43,943 bases of DNA from QAMX01 sp964515055. Its GTDB lineage: Bacteria; Bacillota; Clostridia; Oscillospirales; QAMX01. Below the pieces are notes generated by a model, which saw nothing but the letters and a program-made list of their open reading frames with translations, did no database searches and was not told where the DNA came from. Position 1 is the stretch's first letter; every line of letters starts with the position of its first letter. Of the stretch, positions 16,684 to 24,753 are shown piece by piece. A program made the translations under genes and the position numbers. The DNA lies in NCBI GenBank assembly GCA_964515055.1, contig CAZEUG010000016.1, positions 1 to 43,943 on the forward strand, in the 5' to 3' direction.

Positions 16684-17976
16684 ATGGCTTGGATTGAAAC
16701 CACCGGCGGACGGGCGCTGAACGGGTGCGTCACCGTGCAGGGCTCCAAAAACAGCGTCCTGCCGATTCTGGCCGCAACGGTGCTCACCGGCGGCATCAGC
16801 GTGATTGAAAACTGCCCGGAGCTGAGCGATGTGGCGGCGACAGTGGCCATTCTGGAAGAAATTGGCTGCCGCGTGACGCGCAGAAATTCAACGCTGACGG
16901 TAGACAGCGAATGCATAAACGAGTATAATATATCCATAGAGCATATGTCCTCGCTCCGCTCCTCCATCGTCTTCCTGGGTGCGCTGCTGGCGCGGATGGG
17001 TCGTGCCGACCTGTTCATGCCCGGCGGCTGCGAGCTGGGTGCCCGCCCGATCGATATTCACCTGTGGGCGCTGATGCGTATGGGCGCTCGAATTTCCAAC
17101 CGTGATGGCCGCCTGAACGGGACGGCATCCCGGCCAATTGGCTGTGAGCTGGTGCTGCCGATTCCGAGCGTTGGCGCAACGGAAAATATCATGCTCTTTG
17201 CAACCGCCTGCGAAGGCACCACCACGATTGTCAACGCCGCGAGGGAACCGGAAATCGTGGAATTGCAGGCCTACCTGACGGCGGCCGGATTTGACGTTTC
17301 CGGCGCGGGGACACCGGTGATCCGCGTGACGGGGTGTCGCCCCGCCCGACTGAACGGCTGCGTGCGGTATCGGGTTCAGCCGGATCGCATTGCGGCAGCC
17401 ACATGGATGTGCGCGGCGGCAGCGGCCGGTGGTGAAATTCTTGTGGACGGTGTGGAGCTTGAACCGCTTGCCCGCCTGGCCTCTGTGCTGAATGCGATGG
17501 GCTGCACCGTTTACCGGCAGCAAAACGCCGTCACGGTTCGCCGGACGGGTGCGCTGATCGCCCCGGCAGAACCGATTCGAACGGGACCGTATCCCGGCTT
17601 CCCGACCGATATGCAGCCGCTGTTGATGGTTCCGGCATTACTGGCCAACGGCTGCACCACGTTTGAAGAAAATATGTTTGACGACCGCTATCGACACGTT
17701 CCGGAGCTGAACCGCATGGGCGCACGAATTGCGGTCAGCGGGAAATACGCACTCTGCACGGGCGTTCCAACGCTGCACGGTGCAACGGTGTGCGCCTGCG
17801 ATTTGCGCGGCGGCGCAGCTCTCGTGCTGGCGGGGCTCTGCGCGGAGGGCAAAACGGTGATCGCCAATCCGGCGTACATCGACCGCGGCTATGAACACAT
17901 TGAAGAAACGCTGGCCGCACTGGGTGCGGATATCCGGCGCATCCGGACAGAACAGCGACATACAGGGGCTTACTGA
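16684..17976 (+). CDS. murA: UDP-N-acetylglucosamine 1-carboxyvinyltransferase
   Basis: MurA (430 aa) transfers enolpyruvate from PEP to UDP-GlcNAc, the first committed step of peptidoglycan synthesis and the fosfomycin target. K22 and N23 in the QGSKNSVLPILAA segment and the PEP-binding cysteine in PGGCELGARPIDIHL (C116) are present, so fosfomycin sensitivity at the active site is expected. The start at 16684 gives a protein beginning at the family N-terminus; an upstream in-frame ATG at 16636 lies inside the leader stem-loop and lacks a ribosome binding site. The gene ends 3 bp before ftsQ. Confidence 0.95.
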   Translation: MAWIETTGGRALNGCVTVQGSKNSVLPILAATVLTGGISVIENCPELSDVAATVAILEEIGCRVTRRNSTLTVDSECINEYNISIEHMSSLRSSIVFLGALLARMGRADLFMPGGCELGARPIDIHLWALMRMGARISNRDGRLNGTASRPIGCELVLPIPSVGATENIMLFATACEGTTTIVNAAREPEIVELQAYLTAAGFDVSGAGTPVIRVTGCRPARLNGCVRYRVQPDRIAAATWMCAAAAAGGEILVDGVELEPLARLASVLNAMGCTVYRQQNAVTVRRTGALIAPAEPIRTGPYPGFPTDMQPLLMVPALLANGCTTFEENMFDDRYRHVPELNRMGARIAVSGKYALCTGVPTLHGATVCACDLRGGAALVLAGLCAEGKTVIANPAYIDRGYEHIEETLAALGADIRRIRTEQRHTGAY

Positions 17977-17979
17977 ATT

Positions 17980-18870
17980 ATGGCAACAGGCTATCCAGGC
18001 AACACAACAGGCAGAAAGACGGCTGATCCGAAACAAGACAGACCGTCTTTTTCCCATACCCGGACAAGCCGACCCGAAGGTGCCAAAGCCGAATCGTCCG
18101 CTGCGAAAACGCGGACATCCTCCGTCAGGACATCACGCCGAAAAGCCCGCGCCCGCAAGAGAAATGCACGGATTTTTGCCTGCATCGGCATCGTGGCGGT
18201 GATTCTATCCGTCCTGTTTGCCGTCACCGTCTTTTTTACGGTCGATGTGATCGAGGTACACGGCAATACCGTCTATACAAGCAATGAGATCATTGAAAAA
18301 ATGGGCGTGCAGTTCGGCGACAACCTGCTGCTGATGGACAAGTATCAGGTCATCGACCGCGTCCTGAACAGCTGCGTGTTCATCGATTCGATGGAGATTC
18401 GCCGCGTCCTGCCCAACAAGCTGGTCGTCCGCGTGACAGAGGTTCAGATGGCCGTCGGCTTTGACTGTGAAAACGGGAACTACTGGCTGGCCGACCCGGA
18501 TGGACGACTGCTGCAAAAGGTGACGGAGCTGCCGGCCTATTCATCGTGCATTTCCGGCATTCAGCTGAAAAACCCACGTCCGGGCGCAACCTTTGAGGCG
18601 CTCGAAAGCGAAAAGCAGCAGCCGATGGAAACGCTGCTGGCTGCCCTGAAAAAGAACGACTGCTATGAGGCTGTTACCAATATCCGACTCGAAAAAATCT
18701 ACGACATCCGCCTGACCTATCAGGAACGGTACGAGGTGATTTTCGGCCGGAGTGACCAGATCGACAACGGTCTGGCCAAGCTGAAACTGGTCATTGCGGA
18801 GCTGGAAAATCAGGGAACGTTCAGCGCAACCATCGATTTCTCCGACGGAACCATCCGTGTCATTCCGTAA
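17980..18870 (+). CDS. ftsQ: cell division protein FtsQ/DivIB
   Basis: Bitopic division protein of 296 aa. A basic cytoplasmic N-terminus of about 64 residues rich in Arg, Lys and Ser precedes one membrane helix (about 65-87). The extracytoplasmic part starts with a POTRA domain (FTVDVIEVHGNTVYTSNEII onward, about 87-155), the docking module of FtsQ/DivIB, followed by a beta domain. It is expected to form a complex with FtsL and DivIC at the septum. The ATG lies 3 bp after the murA stop. Primary sequence conservation is low; domain order and location support the name. Confidence 0.88.
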   Translation: MATGYPGNTTGRKTADPKQDRPSFSHTRTSRPEGAKAESSAAKTRTSSVRTSRRKARARKRNARIFACIGIVAVILSVLFAVTVFFTVDVIEVHGNTVYTSNEIIEKMGVQFGDNLLLMDKYQVIDRVLNSCVFIDSMEIRRVLPNKLVVRVTEVQMAVGFDCENGNYWLADPDGRLLQKVTELPAYSSCISGIQLKNPRPGATFEALESEKQQPMETLLAALKKNDCYEAVTNIRLEKIYDIRLTYQERYEVIFGRSDQIDNGLAKLKLVIAELENQGTFSATIDFSDGTIRVIP

Positions 18871-18926
18871 AACGGCCGGAATCGAAAAAAAGTGCGCCGG
18901 GGCTCCAAAAAAAAGCGGCGATTATA

Positions 18927-18955
18927 TTGTAATTTCGCCAAAAATAGTGTACAAT
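18927..18955 (+). promoter_or_regulatory. promoter of the ftsZ pair
   Basis: TTGTAA (18927-18932) and TACAAT (18950-18955) are separated by 17 bp, followed by an overlapping TATAAT. They lie in an AT-rich 146-bp gap between ftsQ and the first ftsZ, so the ftsZ genes can be transcribed independently of the upstream cluster. Confidence 0.7.
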
Positions 18956-19016
18956 ATAATAGTGTATATCAGAATCGAAAAGCACCTTGAATATAAAATG
19001 CGGGAGGAAACGAAAA

Positions 19017-20129
19017 ATGCCTTTGAAAAATGACTTCAACGATGATACGGTTGTCAATATTAAAGTGATCGGCATCGGCGGAGGCGGCAACAACGCGATC
19101 AATCGAATGATTGCCAGCAATCTGCAGGGCGTCGAGTTTATTTCAATCAATACGGACAAGCAGCAGCTGCTGAAAGCATCCGGCGAAGTGCTGCAGGTCG
19201 GCGAACGGATTACCCGTGGCCAGGGCTGCGGTGCCAACCCGGAAAAAGGCAAAAAAGCAGTCGAAGAAAATAAGGATGACATCATCAAGCTGATTCAGGA
19301 CGCTGACATGATCTTTATCACCGCCGGTATGGGCGGCGGCACAGGGACGGGCGGCGCTCCGGTTGTCGCCGAAATCGCCCGTGAACTCGGCATCCTGACT
19401 GTCGGCGTTGTCACCAAACCGTTCAAATTTGAAGGCAAGCGCCGCATGGATCAGGCCGAACAGGGCATCGAAATGCTGCGCAACGCGGTGGACTCCCTGG
19501 TCGTCATTCCGAACGAACGCCTGAAATACGTCACCGACCAGAAAATCACCTTCCTGAACGCATTCGATATCGCGGATGACGTTCTCCGCCAGGCCGTTCA
19601 GAGCATCTCTGACCTGATCAAGATGCAGGGGCTGGTCAATCTGGACTTTGCAGACGTCAGTGCCATTATGCGTGACGCCGGCTACGCCCACATGGGTATG
19701 GGCAAAGCCTCCGGCAAGGACAAGGCCAACGAAGCGGCCAAGCTGGCCATTCAGAGCCCGCTGCTCGAAACCTCGATCAACGGCGCAAAGCGCATCCTGA
19801 TCAACTTCATCGGCTCCATCGATATCGCGCTGGACGAGGTCGAAACGGCTGCCTCCATCGTCGAAGAAGCGGCGCATCCGGAAGCCAACATCATTTTCGG
19901 TGCCGCCATTGACGACACGCTGGACGATGAAATCAAGGTCACCATCATTGCCACCGGCTTCGATACCGAAGGTCCGAACCTGCTGGATGAAACGCCGAAG
20001 GCGGCCAAGCAGCCCGCGAGAGAAGCGGCAGACAATCTCGATGTCTACCCGCAGTCGACCGCGAAATCGACCGCACCGGCGGACGATGACCCCTATGGCG
20101 ATATCATGGCCATCTTCAATAAAAAATAA
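19017..20129 (+). CDS. ftsZ: cell division protein FtsZ, canonical copy
   Basis: FtsZ (370 aa), the tubulin-like GTPase that forms the cytokinetic ring. It has the N-terminal IGIGGGGNNAINRM, the T3 loop GCGANPEKG (N75), the tubulin signature GGGTGTGGAP (about 107-116), E-G-KRR base-contacting residues near 139-143 and a complete T7 synergy loop NLDFADV (N208, D210, D213). After the core there is a short variable linker and a compact C-terminal peptide, DIMAIFNKK, for binding membrane tethers. The start at 19017 has a GGGAGGAAA site; the longer in-frame reading lacks one. A paralogue follows 49 bp downstream. No ftsA or sepF is in the window. Confidence 0.96.
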   Translation: MPLKNDFNDDTVVNIKVIGIGGGGNNAINRMIASNLQGVEFISINTDKQQLLKASGEVLQVGERITRGQGCGANPEKGKKAVEENKDDIIKLIQDADMIFITAGMGGGTGTGGAPVVAEIARELGILTVGVVTKPFKFEGKRRMDQAEQGIEMLRNAVDSLVVIPNERLKYVTDQKITFLNAFDIADDVLRQAVQSISDLIKMQGLVNLDFADVSAIMRDAGYAHMGMGKASGKDKANEAAKLAIQSPLLETSINGAKRILINFIGSIDIALDEVETAASIVEEAAHPEANIIFGAAIDDTLDDEIKVTIIATGFDTEGPNLLDETPKAAKQPAREAADNLDVYPQSTAKSTAPADDDPYGDIMAIFNKK

Positions 20130-20178
20130 GCTGCCTTTGAATCGGGCAGGGATTACATAAAGAGCGGGAGGAAACGGC

Positions 20179-21324
20179 ATGGAGCTGCGTTATGACGGCG
20201 GCGAAGTCACGAGAATTAAAGTGATCGGGATTGGCGGCGGCGGAAACAATACGATTGACCGCATGGTAGAGGCAAAGCTGCAGGGAGCGGAATTCATCGC
20301 GATGAACACCGACCTGCAACAACTGAATCGCTCCAAAGCGCCGGTCAAACTCCAGCTTGGCGCAAAGGCAACGCTGGGGCGCGGCTGCGGCGCAAGACCG
20401 GAACGCGGCCGCAAATCGGCAGAGGAAAACAAAGATGAAATCACAGCGCTGCTGCAGGATACCGACATGGTCTTCATCACAGCCGGTATGGGCGGCGGAA
20501 CGGGTACAGGCGGTGCGCCGGTGGTTGCGGAAATTGCCCGCAGCATGGGCATCCTGACCGTTGGCGTTGTGACGCGTCCCTTCAAGTTTGAAGGGGCACA
20601 GCGCGCCAAACAGGCGGAAGCCGGTCTGGCTGAATTCCATCAGTATGTCGATGCGCTTGTTGTGATTCCGAATGAACGCCTGAAATATGTGACCGACCAG
20701 AAAATCACGTTTGTGAATGCGTTTGCCTATGCGGATGATGTCCTGAAACAGGCCATTTCCAGCATCTACGAGCTGATCACCATGCAGGGTCTGATCAGCC
20801 TCGACTTCGCCGACGTGCAGACCGTCATGCAGAACAGCGGCTATGCCCATATGGGCGTTGGCCGTGCAGCTGGACGGGATAAGGCCAACGAAGCGGCCAG
20901 AATGGCCATTCAGAGCCCGCTTCTGGAAACCTCCATCCGAGGCGCGAAGGGCGTCCTCATCAACGTTGTCGGTTCGCCGGATCTGGAGCTGGACGAAGTG
21001 GACGCAGCCGCCAGCATTGTCCGGGAAAATGCCGACCCCAACGCCACCATCATTTTCGGCGCAGCCATTGATGAAACGCTGAACGATGAAATGCGGATCA
21101 CGATCATTGCGACCGGCTTTGAGAATGACAGCCCGAATATGCTCGGCAGCGAGCCGAAGGCCGCTGCTGTAACGCGCTCAACGCAGCCGGCACCGGCACC
21201 GGCCGGAATCGATGACGATCTGCCGTTTGCCCGTACCAACGCACCAAAACCGAAAAAAGAAGAACCCGAATCCGGCTATTCGCAGGATTATGAGCGAATT
21301 CTGGAAATCCTCCGCGGAAAATAA
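20179..21324 (+). CDS. second FtsZ paralogue with altered T3 and T7 loops
   Basis: A second full-length FtsZ-family protein (381 aa), clearly homologous to its neighbour over the whole GTPase core. Nucleotide-binding glycine motifs are intact (IGIGGGGNNTIDRM; GGGTGTGGAP about 105-114). Two conserved asparagines are replaced: the T3 loop reads GCGARPERG (R73 instead of Asn) and the T7 loop reads SLDFADV (S207 instead of Asn, with D209 and D212 kept). These sites contact the gamma-phosphate and complete the active site across the subunit interface, so altered GTP hydrolysis is predicted. The linker is longer and the C-terminus, RILEILRGK, differs from the first copy. Both copies share the 13-base leader GCGGGAGGAAACG, indicating tandem duplication. 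Confidence 0.93.
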   Translation: MELRYDGGEVTRIKVIGIGGGGNNTIDRMVEAKLQGAEFIAMNTDLQQLNRSKAPVKLQLGAKATLGRGCGARPERGRKSAEENKDEITALLQDTDMVFITAGMGGGTGTGGAPVVAEIARSMGILTVGVVTRPFKFEGAQRAKQAEAGLAEFHQYVDALVVIPNERLKYVTDQKITFVNAFAYADDVLKQAISSIYELITMQGLISLDFADVQTVMQNSGYAHMGVGRAAGRDKANEAARMAIQSPLLETSIRGAKGVLINVVGSPDLELDEVDAAASIVRENADPNATIIFGAAIDETLNDEMRITIIATGFENDSPNMLGSEPKAAAVTRSTQPAPAPAGIDDDLPFARTNAPKPKKEEPESGYSQDYERILEILRGK

Positions 21325-21349
21325 ACGTCCCGACAAACAGAAAGTTGAC

Positions 21350-21381
21350 AGAAAGCCGCAACGACTCCGTTGCGGCTTTCT
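21350..21381 (+). terminator. terminator after the ftsZ pair
   Basis: A 14-bp perfect stem (AGAAAGCCGCAACG pairing with CGTTGCGGCTTTCT) with a 4-nt loop. The U-tract is short (CTTTCT), so efficiency is uncertain, but the stem is strong and lies between the ftsZ pair and the cyclophilin gene. Confidence 0.65.
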
Positions 21382-21429
21382 GATCCCGACAATTCCTGTC
21401 GAAAACCAGAATAAAAAGGAGAACCCATT

Positions 21430-21912
21430 ATGCAGAATGCAGTCATTGAGATGGAAAACGGCGGAAAAATGACGCTGACCCTTCACCCGGAACACGCACC
21501 GGAGACGGTGGCCAATTTTGTCAAGCTGGCAAACAGCGGCTTCTATGACGGCCTGATTTTTCACCGCGTCATTCGCGGCTTTATGATTCAGGGCGGTGAC
21601 CCGACCGGTACCGGCCGCGGCGGCCCCGGCTATCAGATTCACGGCGAATTCGCCGCCAACGGCGTCCAGAACACCCTGAAGCACACACGCGGCGTCATTT
21701 CTATGGCGCGTGCCATGGATCCGAACTCCGCTGGCTCCCAGTTCTTCATCATGCATGAGGACGCACCCCACCTGGATGGCCAGTACGCGGCCTTCGGTGT
21801 GATGAGCGACGGCTTTGATACGCTCGACCAAATTGCGGAAACCGAGACGGATTATTCCGACCGCCCGCTTTCGGAGCAGAAAATCAAAACCGTGACCATT
21901 GTGGAAGCCTGA
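21430..21912 (+). CDS. cyclophilin-type peptidyl-prolyl cis-trans isomerase
   Basis: Cytoplasmic single-domain cyclophilin (160 aa) that accelerates proline isomerisation during protein folding. Family signatures: PETVANFVKLANSGFYDGLIFHRVI, with the active-site Arg in FHRVIRGFMIQGGD, then GTGRGGPGY, the ARAMDPNSAGSQFFI core and HLDGQYAAFG near residue 118. There is no signal peptide. The ribosome binding site is AAAGGAGA. It lies between two hairpins, so it is probably a single-gene transcript or reads through weakly from ftsZ. Confidence 0.93.
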   Translation: MQNAVIEMENGGKMTLTLHPEHAPETVANFVKLANSGFYDGLIFHRVIRGFMIQGGDPTGTGRGGPGYQIHGEFAANGVQNTLKHTRGVISMARAMDPNSAGSQFFIMHEDAPHLDGQYAAFGVMSDGFDTLDQIAETETDYSDRPLSEQKIKTVTIVEA

Positions 21913-21924
21913 TCACGGCCAAAA

Positions 21925-21992
21925 CCCCTTGCCGTTCCACGGCGAACCGTTCGTTTCTGACGGACAGCTCGCGGGCGGCAAGGGGCTTTTTT
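21925..21992 (+). terminator. terminator after the cyclophilin gene
   Basis: CCCCTTGCCG (21925-21934) pairs with CGGCAAGGGG (21976-21985), followed by CTTTTTTG. The loop is long (41 nt) and itself can fold. The U-run makes this a convincing intrinsic terminator on the plus strand. Confidence 0.75.
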
Positions 21993-22011
21993 GTTGCAAA
22001 AAATGAGAAAA

Positions 22012-22671
22012 CTACGACCGGATGGTGCTCAGAAAGGCGACGGCCTTGCCCAGAATCCGAATCCGGTTTAAGTCCCCACCTTCATAATTCAGCGGCGCAA
22101 ACATCGGATTCTCTGCGCGAAGCTCCACGCGGTTCGGATATTTGTAAACGCGCTTCAGCGTCGCCTCATCACCGATCAAAACGGCGGCAATCTCGCCGTT
22201 GTCCACATCGGGCTGCTCCCGGATCAGAACAATATCGCCGTCAAAAATCCGGGCATTGATCATGGAATCGCCCTTGCAGCGGAGACAGAAATCGGCCGGG
22301 ATGTTGTCCGGAACCTGCAAAAAGTCGTCGATGTTCTCCGCCGCGAGAATCGGCGTGCCGCAGGCAATCGCACCGAGCAGCGGGAGCGGACGCATCTGCG
22401 GAAGGGGGAGGACGTTCTCCGGAACCGTCAGGACAGACGGCGCACCGCGCAATGCGTTGGAAACGGGCTGCCCCTCCGCCGCAATGATCGCTGCAGGCTC
22501 CAGCCTCAAAATTTCGGCCAGCGCCGCAATTCGATTCTGCTTCATGCTGGCAATATCGCCCGATTCCCAGCGCGAAACGGTCGCCTCACTGACACCAACG
22601 TGCCGCGCCACATCGCTCTGTGTCAAGCCCAATTCCACCCGGCGGTCCTTCAGATACCGGTTCATATGCAT
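22012..22671 (-). CDS. Cro/C1-type HTH repressor with S24 self-cleavage domain (LexA-like)
   Basis: Repressor of 219 aa. The N-terminal helix-turn-helix is of the Cro/C1 type (LGLTQSDVARHVGVSEATVSRWESGD, about residues 14-39), not the winged helix of classical LexA. The C-terminal half is an S24 peptidase with the Ser-Lys dyad (GDSM, S136; ATLKRVY, K173) and a candidate cleavage site in IACGTPIL (C104-G105). Such proteins are inactivated by RecA-stimulated self-cleavage, as for phage CI. The start at 22671 is chosen since AAGGA lies 6 nt upstream and the earlier ATG at 22722 would precede the predicted transcription start. Divergent from a phage-type regulator; likely its repressor (inference). 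Confidence 0.88.
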   Translation of the reverse strand: MHMNRYLKDRRVELGLTQSDVARHVGVSEATVSRWESGDIASMKQNRIAALAEILRLEPAAIIAAEGQPVSNALRGAPSVLTVPENVLPLPQMRPLPLLGAIACGTPILAAENIDDFLQVPDNIPADFCLRCKGDSMINARIFDGDIVLIREQPDVDNGEIAAVLIGDEATLKRVYKYPNRVELRAENPMFAPLNYEGGDLNRIRILGKAVAFLSTIRS

Positions 22672-22701
22672 CCTGATTCCTTCTTCCCAATGTGAATCGA
22701 T

Positions 22702-22753
22702 CGTCTGTTCGATCGTCTGCATCTATTATATCATAAAAACCGGCTGAGGACAA
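22702..22753 (-). promoter_or_regulatory. promoter and candidate operator of the S24 repressor
   Basis: On the minus strand TTGTCC (22748-22753) and TATAAT (22725-22730) have a 17-bp spacer. Transcription should start near 22718. Overlapping that point is a direct repeat of CAGACGATCGA (13-bp period), which includes CGAACAGACGATCG, one base off a CGAAC-N4-GTTCG LexA palindrome. Autorepression is likely but not proven. Confidence 0.55.
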
Positions 22754-22793
22754 TACGTAAATGCAAGCTCAACGAAATTCTTGCGTCTCCGTA

Positions 22794-22822
22794 TTGACAA
22801 ACGAACGAATGTATGGTATACT
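22794..22822 (+). promoter_or_regulatory. strong promoter with LexA-type box in the spacer
   Basis: TTGACA (22794-22799), 17-bp spacer, TATACT (22817-22822): a near-consensus promoter for the regulator gene at 22899. The spacer is almost filled by CGAACGAATGTATGG (22802-22816), which matches 11 of 13 informative positions of the Gram-positive SOS box CGAACRNRYGTTYC. A repressor bound here would block RNA polymerase directly. Confidence 0.7.
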
Positions 22823-22898
22823 GTGGGGGCAAATATCCAACCCACCCACAAACAGTCGATGCAAAACTTGCGAAAACGCAAAAGAAAGGAACAGAGGA

Positions 22899-23330
22899 AT
22901 GCAGAGAGACGAACAAGAAAAGCTGACGGAAACGGCGAACCGGCTGCGGCGCTATCGGGAAAAAGCGGCGTCTGCCGAGGTTTTGCGGGCGAAGCTGTCG
23001 GCGCTGCAGGAAACGGCCTCAGCCTGTCGCCGGAGCAGTCCGGGTGCTGCCATCCGGGCACAGCTGCGGGCAGCCTATCGACGGACGGAGGTGCAGCTGC
23101 GCCTTCAGCAGGTGGAAACGCGGCAAATCGAGTGCGCGCTGGAACGGCTGACGCCGGAGGAACGATTGATTTTGACGGATATGCTGATCCGTCCGGTGCC
23201 GATGGCAGCCGATCAGCTCTGTGAAAAGCTGAACATCGAAACGGCCACCGTCTATCGCAGAAGGCGGGCGGCACTCCGGAAAATGGCAGGGCTGCTCGGC
23301 GAAAAGGGCAGCCGGAACGGCACGAAATGA
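22899..23330 (+). CDS. phage-type sigma-70 region-4-like regulator (DUF1492/ArpU-like)
   Basis: Small basic protein of 143 aa. The N-terminal two thirds (about 10-95) is a helical, arginine-rich coiled region; the C-terminal part (about 90-137) has a sigma region-4-like helix-turn-helix (IECALERLTPEERLILTDML, then AADQLCEKLNIETATVYRRR and RAALRKMAGLLG). This layout matches the DUF1492/ArpU-type regulators found in Gram-positive prophages, where they control late genes, but no phage structural genes are here. The ATG at 22899 has an AAAGGA site and lies downstream of the promoter; the longer in-frame reading would start before it. Target genes are unknown. Regulation by the neighbouring S24 repressor is an inference. 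Confidence 0.75.
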   Translation: MQRDEQEKLTETANRLRRYREKAASAEVLRAKLSALQETASACRRSSPGAAIRAQLRAAYRRTEVQLRLQQVETRQIECALERLTPEERLILTDMLIRPVPMAADQLCEKLNIETATVYRRRRAALRKMAGLLGEKGSRNGTK

Positions 23331-23370
23331 GGCGATGCACCGGAATTGGCCGACGGACACGGGAAGCGTC

Positions 23371-23399
23371 TTGCATTTTTGGCAGACATATGATACAAT
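23371..23399 (+). promoter_or_regulatory. promoter of the GerM-like lipoprotein gene
   Basis: TTGCAT (23371-23376) and TACAAT (23394-23399) are 17 bp apart, about 75 bp upstream of the lipoprotein start, in the gap after the sigma-like regulator. Confidence 0.65.
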
Positions 23400-23474
23400 A
23401 AAAGAGAACCGATTTCCGGCAGAATGGCTGCCGAAAAACCGAACCGTGAACCATCCGGAGAAAGGAAGAAGAAC

Positions 23475-24614
23475 ATGAAACGTCTGCAATCGCCTGTGGC
23501 TTGTCTGCGCCGAATGCTGCCTATCCTGCTGGCCGCCGTGCTGTTGGCTGGCTGTAGCACGGATACTCCGGTGCAGGAAACCTCCGTGTCTTCTTCTGCA
23601 GGTACCTCTGCGGTGCCGACAACGTCACTGACCTCCACGCCACCGGCGACGACGCCGGCCCCGGTCACTACGCCACCGTCCGGTGAGGCTCAAATCTACA
23701 TCGTTTTTGACCAGGAAGCGCCGGACGTCTACCCGCTGCCCAATACCGGGACGTTGGATGCATCCGTCCTCCTGCAGGGGATTGCGCGGCTGACCGGCTG
23801 GAACTGCGACGTCAACCACGTGGAAATCCTGAGCGGGATTGCCCGCGTTGATCTGGCCGAGACCGCGCTTCCGTTCACCTGGACCGGCGAAGCGGAACGC
23901 GATCACGACAGCTCCGCTAATTTTTACGCCCCATCCTATGTGGATACGGTGTTTTTATTTCTCGACAGCATCCAGCAGACGCTGATGAAAAATCTGGGAC
24001 TGTCCGGCGTCATCTTCACGCAGAATGACGGACAGCCGCTCCGGCTGAATCGCCTGCAGTCGGCTGTCGAACTCTTCCCGGCGGATACAGCCTATCGCGG
24101 CAGCTCCTATTATCGGGCGCTGCTGCTGGATACCCCCGAATTCAGCACAGACGAGTATGAGCTGGTGCAGCTGGCCTGCGGAATGACAGTGCTGTGCCCG
24201 AAGAGCTTTCAGCCGGACGGCGAAGGCGACGCGGAATACCACATGGTCTATGAACAGGGTGACCAGATTGCAACGATCGTCTGGCACGAATACCCGCTGA
24301 ACATCTCTGCTGATGACAGCGAAGCACTGCTTCAGGAGTCGAAACGGCTTCTTGCGGGCTGGCGCGATCATCTGACGGCGATGGATTCCGTCACCTGGAC
24401 GGATACGCAGACGGCGACCGACTCCGGCTATATGCTGGACGGCGCCATCGGCACCTATCGCTGCCACGTGACCGGGTTCCTGGCGCCGGTACACTCCGCG
24501 TATTATGAAGTGGTGCTGCTCTATGACCCGGCGCTCTCCGAGGCCACTGATTCGTTCCCCGGCATGGAGACCATCGTCCGTGACCTCTCCTATGCGTTGA
24601 GCCACTACAACTGA
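23475..24614 (+). CDS. lipoprotein with GerM-like (sporulation/germination) domain
   Basis: Secreted lipoprotein of 379 aa. The N-terminal signal peptide ends in the lipobox LLAGC (C27), followed by a Ser/Thr/Pro-rich linker (about 28-75). The region 78-205 (YIVFDQEAPDVYPLP, then LDASVLLQGIARLTGWN, then DTVFLFLDSIQQTLMKN and LSGVIFTQNDGQPL) resembles the GerMN fold found in GerM and related envelope lipoproteins. The C-terminal half (about 215-379) is not recognised. The ATG at 23475 has an AAAGGAAG site; an upstream in-frame start would place the signal peptide internally. Role unknown; envelope or spore-related functions are possibilities only. Confidence 0.7.
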   Translation: MKRLQSPVACLRRMLPILLAAVLLAGCSTDTPVQETSVSSSAGTSAVPTTSLTSTPPATTPAPVTTPPSGEAQIYIVFDQEAPDVYPLPNTGTLDASVLLQGIARLTGWNCDVNHVEILSGIARVDLAETALPFTWTGEAERDHDSSANFYAPSYVDTVFLFLDSIQQTLMKNLGLSGVIFTQNDGQPLRLNRLQSAVELFPADTAYRGSSYYRALLLDTPEFSTDEYELVQLACGMTVLCPKSFQPDGEGDAEYHMVYEQGDQIATIVWHEYPLNISADDSEALLQESKRLLAGWRDHLTAMDSVTWTDTQTATDSGYMLDGAIGTYRCHVTGFLAPVHSAYYEVVLLYDPALSEATDSFPGMETIVRDLSYALSHYN

Positions 24615-24627
24615 CAAAATCATATCT

Positions 24628-24737
24628 GTCTTCAGGGCGGGGTGCAATTCCCGACCGGCGGTATAGTCCGCGAGCGCCGTGTGCGCATGATTTGGTGCAA
24701 TTCCAAAACCGACAGTATAGTCTGGATGAAAGAAGAC
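24628..24737 (+). promoter_or_regulatory. FMN riboswitch (RFN element)
   Basis: The conserved RFN core is directly readable: closing helix GTCTTC with GAAGAC, GGGCGGGGTGCAATTCCCGACCGG, GGTATAGTCCGCGAGCG, the second domain GATTTGGTGCAATTCC, AAAACCGACAGTATAGTCTGG and ATGAAAGAAGAC. It binds flavin mononucleotide. It precedes a terminator hairpin and the riboflavin transporter gene, so it should switch off transport when FMN is plentiful. Confidence 0.97.
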
Positions 24738-24753
24738 AAAAGCGCTTTTTTTG

